A stretch of 6,512 nucleotides of DNA from an uncultured Chryseolinea sp. (GTDB lineage Bacteria > Bacteroidota > Bacteroidia > Cytophagales > Cyclobacteriaceae), in assembly GCA_946478915.1 (NCBI GenBank), contig CAMLER010000296.1:1-6512 (forward strand), in the 5' to 3' direction. The notes beneath the pieces are model-generated. The model saw only the letters and a list, made by a program, of their open reading frames with translations, had not been told where the DNA came from and did no database searches. Below, in pieces: positions 4,390-6,512 of the stretch. The number at the start of each line of letters is the position of its first letter. The stretch's first letter is position 1. The translations under genes and the position numbers were made by a program.

Positions 4390-6512
4390 CTAGTTGTCTC
4401 TTACTTCTTCGCCAGATCCTCCACCCGGTGGAAGAAAATCCTCCAGCTTGGCACCTCCTGAGAAATGACGAATGTTGTAAGTAAATGTCACCATAAAATA
4501 TTGCTGCAATACATTTGAACGGACGTCTTCAATATAAACTTCATTCACATTTCGTTGGATATTGTTATTCTGTTTCAGCAAGTCATAAACCATCAGCGAC
4601 ACCTCTCCAAGTTGATTCCGGAAGATTTTTTTTCCTACACTCATGTTCCAAAGTGCAAAGTTTGTGTTTACTCCAGCGGATAGTCCGCGGTTAGCCTGAT
4701 GATTCAGATCGGTCCTGAAAACAAATCCCTCCCAGATCACCCAATTTAGACGCAATCGTGAACTCTGATTGAAGAAATCATTATTGAGCGCAGGACGCAA
4801 TGTATTTTCTACAACGCTATAGCTACTCTGTGTCGATACATTAAAATCAACGGTGGGACTAATGTTGCTGCTAATGCCGACTCTACCGTGGATATTGCGA
4901 GTGGCTGCAATGTTCAAATCATCATTGATCACCCCCGGTTGCCGTGAGTATCGGGCACCACCGCTGAAGCTCAAATTTGAGCTGATCAAATTCCACGGCC
5001 TACTATAATTAAAATATGCTCTGAGGTTCAGATAACCATCAACATTTACAGGCTTTGTCAACTGCGATCCGGTTTCCAGCGTAATGTCTTCGTTAACCGG
5101 TGTTGGCGTTTCAGCAATAAACGTACTGTTAGCTATATAGTCAGAGGTAAAATTTCCCTGCAGCGAGGAGTAGAAGGATTTACCGCTCTCCGGGTTATTG
5201 TAACGATACTGGCCACGCAACCAATTGTTGTAGGACTGGTCCAGGTTCGGATTGCCGGTTCGAAGCTGCAATGGATTTCTATTATCAATCACATTTTGAA
5301 GCTGACTGACGTTTGGCTCGTTCGTCCAGGTGCGGTAATTAAATTGAAAGTTGGCATTGTTGCTAAACTTGTATTCAAGCCGTGCCGATGGCAGTATACT
5401 TTGGAAGGTTCTGTTCAAGGAGAGTGTTTCCGGGAAAGCCTGATCATTTTCCAGCTGCGCATGCTGATACTCGAGTTCTGTCTGAAGGATGAGCTTATCT
5501 TTTTTGTATTGATAGCCAAGTTCAGTTTCCTGGGTAATATATTCACTCTTAAAAGTATTGCTGATTGCTGTATTCAGCTGGGAGTAGCCACCGGTTTCGT
5601 CATCAAAGTCGAAGACTCTTCTGTCTGAATCATTCAGGCGATTGCCGATTTCGTATTCAATCTCGAGCTGCGCATTTTTGGATATCGGTTCCGTGTACGA
5701 TACACCTGCTTCCCATGACATACCTGTCCGTGCGAGGTTAGTATTTTGATTGAGTAACTCCAGGTTTTGCTCGTCGCCGAAAAACAAATTTGTCGCTTCG
5801 CGGTAGGCATCGTCTACATTTGTGTGATAGCTATTGTGAAGCCGTAGTGTGATACTGCGGCCTCGCTTTAAGAACTGATGACCATAGCTGATACGGCTAT
5901 GGAAATCATTGTCACCATTTTCTGAACGGGATTCGTTTTCCGTTTCGTTAATTGGTCTATTGGCTGTATTTGTGTTTCCGACAAAAAAGGCAGACTGTCG
6001 ATTATCCTTCAGAGAGATCGATGGCCGGATGATAAGTCTGTTTCTGTCGTTGATCTTGTAATCAAATCGGATATCTGCGCGGTGTTCAGAATTGGTATTG
6101 ATATTTGTATTATCCTCTGTATACACCTGCCCGGAATCGGATGAAACATAATCTCGTACGGTAAACAAGCTTCGCTGGTTCTCCCGTTTTGTGTAAAAGT
6201 AACTTCCAGTAAAGTCAATGTTTCCTTTCCAGGTGTCTATAAAGTTGATTCCGCCGCTGTGCGTTTGGATAATACCATTCTCGGGTCTTGATTCCCCTTC
6301 ATTGGTTGGGTCGGCAGAAAAGTTTAACGTATTGATGTTGTTGGCTAGCCCGGTGGTTGTAATTCTTCTGTCACCATTAAAGAAGTTCAGGCTTGCTGCG
6401 GCCATGTAACGTTCATCGGTGCCGTAGCCGCCTGTTGCTTTTCCGAATGTCCCTTTCTTTCTATTTTGCTTGGTGATGATATTGATAGTTCTTATCCGTT
6501 CGCCGTCGTCAA
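4390..6512 (-). CDS. TonB-dependent-receptor-like outer-membrane beta-barrel protein, C-terminal 706 residues (5' end outside window)
   Basis: The frame is open to the right edge, so the N-terminus (signal peptide, probable carboxypeptidase-regulatory-like domain and most of the plug) is missing. The ATG at 6405 is internal. The first visible residues, GERIRTINIITKQNRKKG, are the end of the plug domain (INIxTK pattern), followed by a Gly/Tyr-rich turn and LNFFNGDRRITTTGLANNIN, a motif of the Bacteroidota outer-membrane beta-barrel family. The remaining ~640 residues alternate polar and aromatic residues in many strands, e.g. NFQFNYRTW and YFMVTFTYNIRHF. The latter is probably the last barrel strand. 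A tail of about 20 residues with LPPGGGSGEE follows it, so the strand is not at the extreme C-terminus. It should import or bind a ligand across the outer membrane; the neighbouring CBM9-like protein hints at an envelope partner, but the substrate is unknown. Confidence 0.9.
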   Translation of the reverse strand, partial: DDGERIRTINIITKQNRKKGTFGKATGGYGTDERYMAAASLNFFNGDRRITTTGLANNINTLNFSADPTNEGESRPENGIIQTHSGGINFIDTWKGNIDFTGSYFYTKRENQRSLFTVRDYVSSDSGQVYTEDNTNINTNSEHRADIRFDYKINDRNRLIIRPSISLKDNRQSAFFVGNTNTANRPINETENESRSENGDNDFHSRISYGHQFLKRGRSITLRLHNSYHTNVDDAYREATNLFFGDEQNLELLNQNTNLARTGMSWEAGVSYTEPISKNAQLEIEYEIGNRLNDSDRRVFDFDDETGGYSQLNTAISNTFKSEYITQETELGYQYKKDKLILQTELEYQHAQLENDQAFPETLSLNRTFQSILPSARLEYKFSNNANFQFNYRTWTNEPNVSQLQNVIDNRNPLQLRTGNPNLDQSYNNWLRGQYRYNNPESGKSFYSSLQGNFTSDYIANSTFIAETPTPVNEDITLETGSQLTKPVNVDGYLNLRAYFNYSRPWNLISSNLSFSGGARYSRQPGVINDDLNIAATRNIHGRVGISSNISPTVDFNVSTQSSYSVVENTLRPALNNDFFNQSSRLRLNWVIWEGFVFRTDLNHQANRGLSAGVNTNFALWNMSVGKKIFRNQLGEVSLMVYDLLKQNNNIQRNVNEVYIEDVRSNVLQQYFMVTFTYNIRHFSGGAKLEDFLPPGGGSGEEVRDN

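Noticed and set aside
6405..6512. Taking the ATG at 6405 as the start of the receptor
   Set aside because: The frame stays open to the window edge, and the preceding 35 residues carry the conserved end of the plug domain (INIITK).

Overview
The window looks like chromosomal DNA of a Bacteroidota bacterium, probably Cytophagales-like. The evidence is a large outer-membrane beta-barrel receptor of the Bacteroidota type, a toxin-antitoxin family common in that phylum, mostly weak Shine-Dalgarno sequences, and moderate GC judged by eye. No rRNA, tRNA, CRISPR array, insertion sequence or phage gene is visible. The window cuts a gene at each end.

Left part, plus strand (1-998): the C-terminal half of an AraC-family regulator runs in from the left edge. 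It is followed by a small SnoaL/DUF4440-like protein and a possible 45-residue ORF that starts in an ATGA overlap with it.

Middle, minus strand (1002-2482): two genes are joined by an ATGA overlap. The upstream one encodes a cytosolic beta-propeller-like protein with six Asp-box (BNR) motifs. The downstream one encodes a small MoaD/ThiS-like ubiquitin-fold protein ending in Gly-Gly. This coupled pair, with no molybdopterin or thiamine gene beside it, is the most interesting functional unit in the window.

Middle-right, minus strand (2697-3249): a small antitoxin-like gene is intact. The RelE/ParE-type toxin gene that overlaps its end is broken by an in-frame TAG at codon 18 and a one-base deletion near codon 70. 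The reading frames around both lesions still spell out the family, so this is a decayed toxin-antitoxin locus with the antitoxin kept.

Right part, minus strand (3275-6512): a TonB-dependent-receptor-like outer-membrane protein, cut at its N-terminus by the window edge, is followed 11 bases later by a secreted CBM9-like (DOMON-fold) protein. A rho-independent terminator at about 3275-3312 ends this two-gene unit just before the antitoxin. The receptor and the secreted protein probably act together at the cell envelope; the substrate is unknown.
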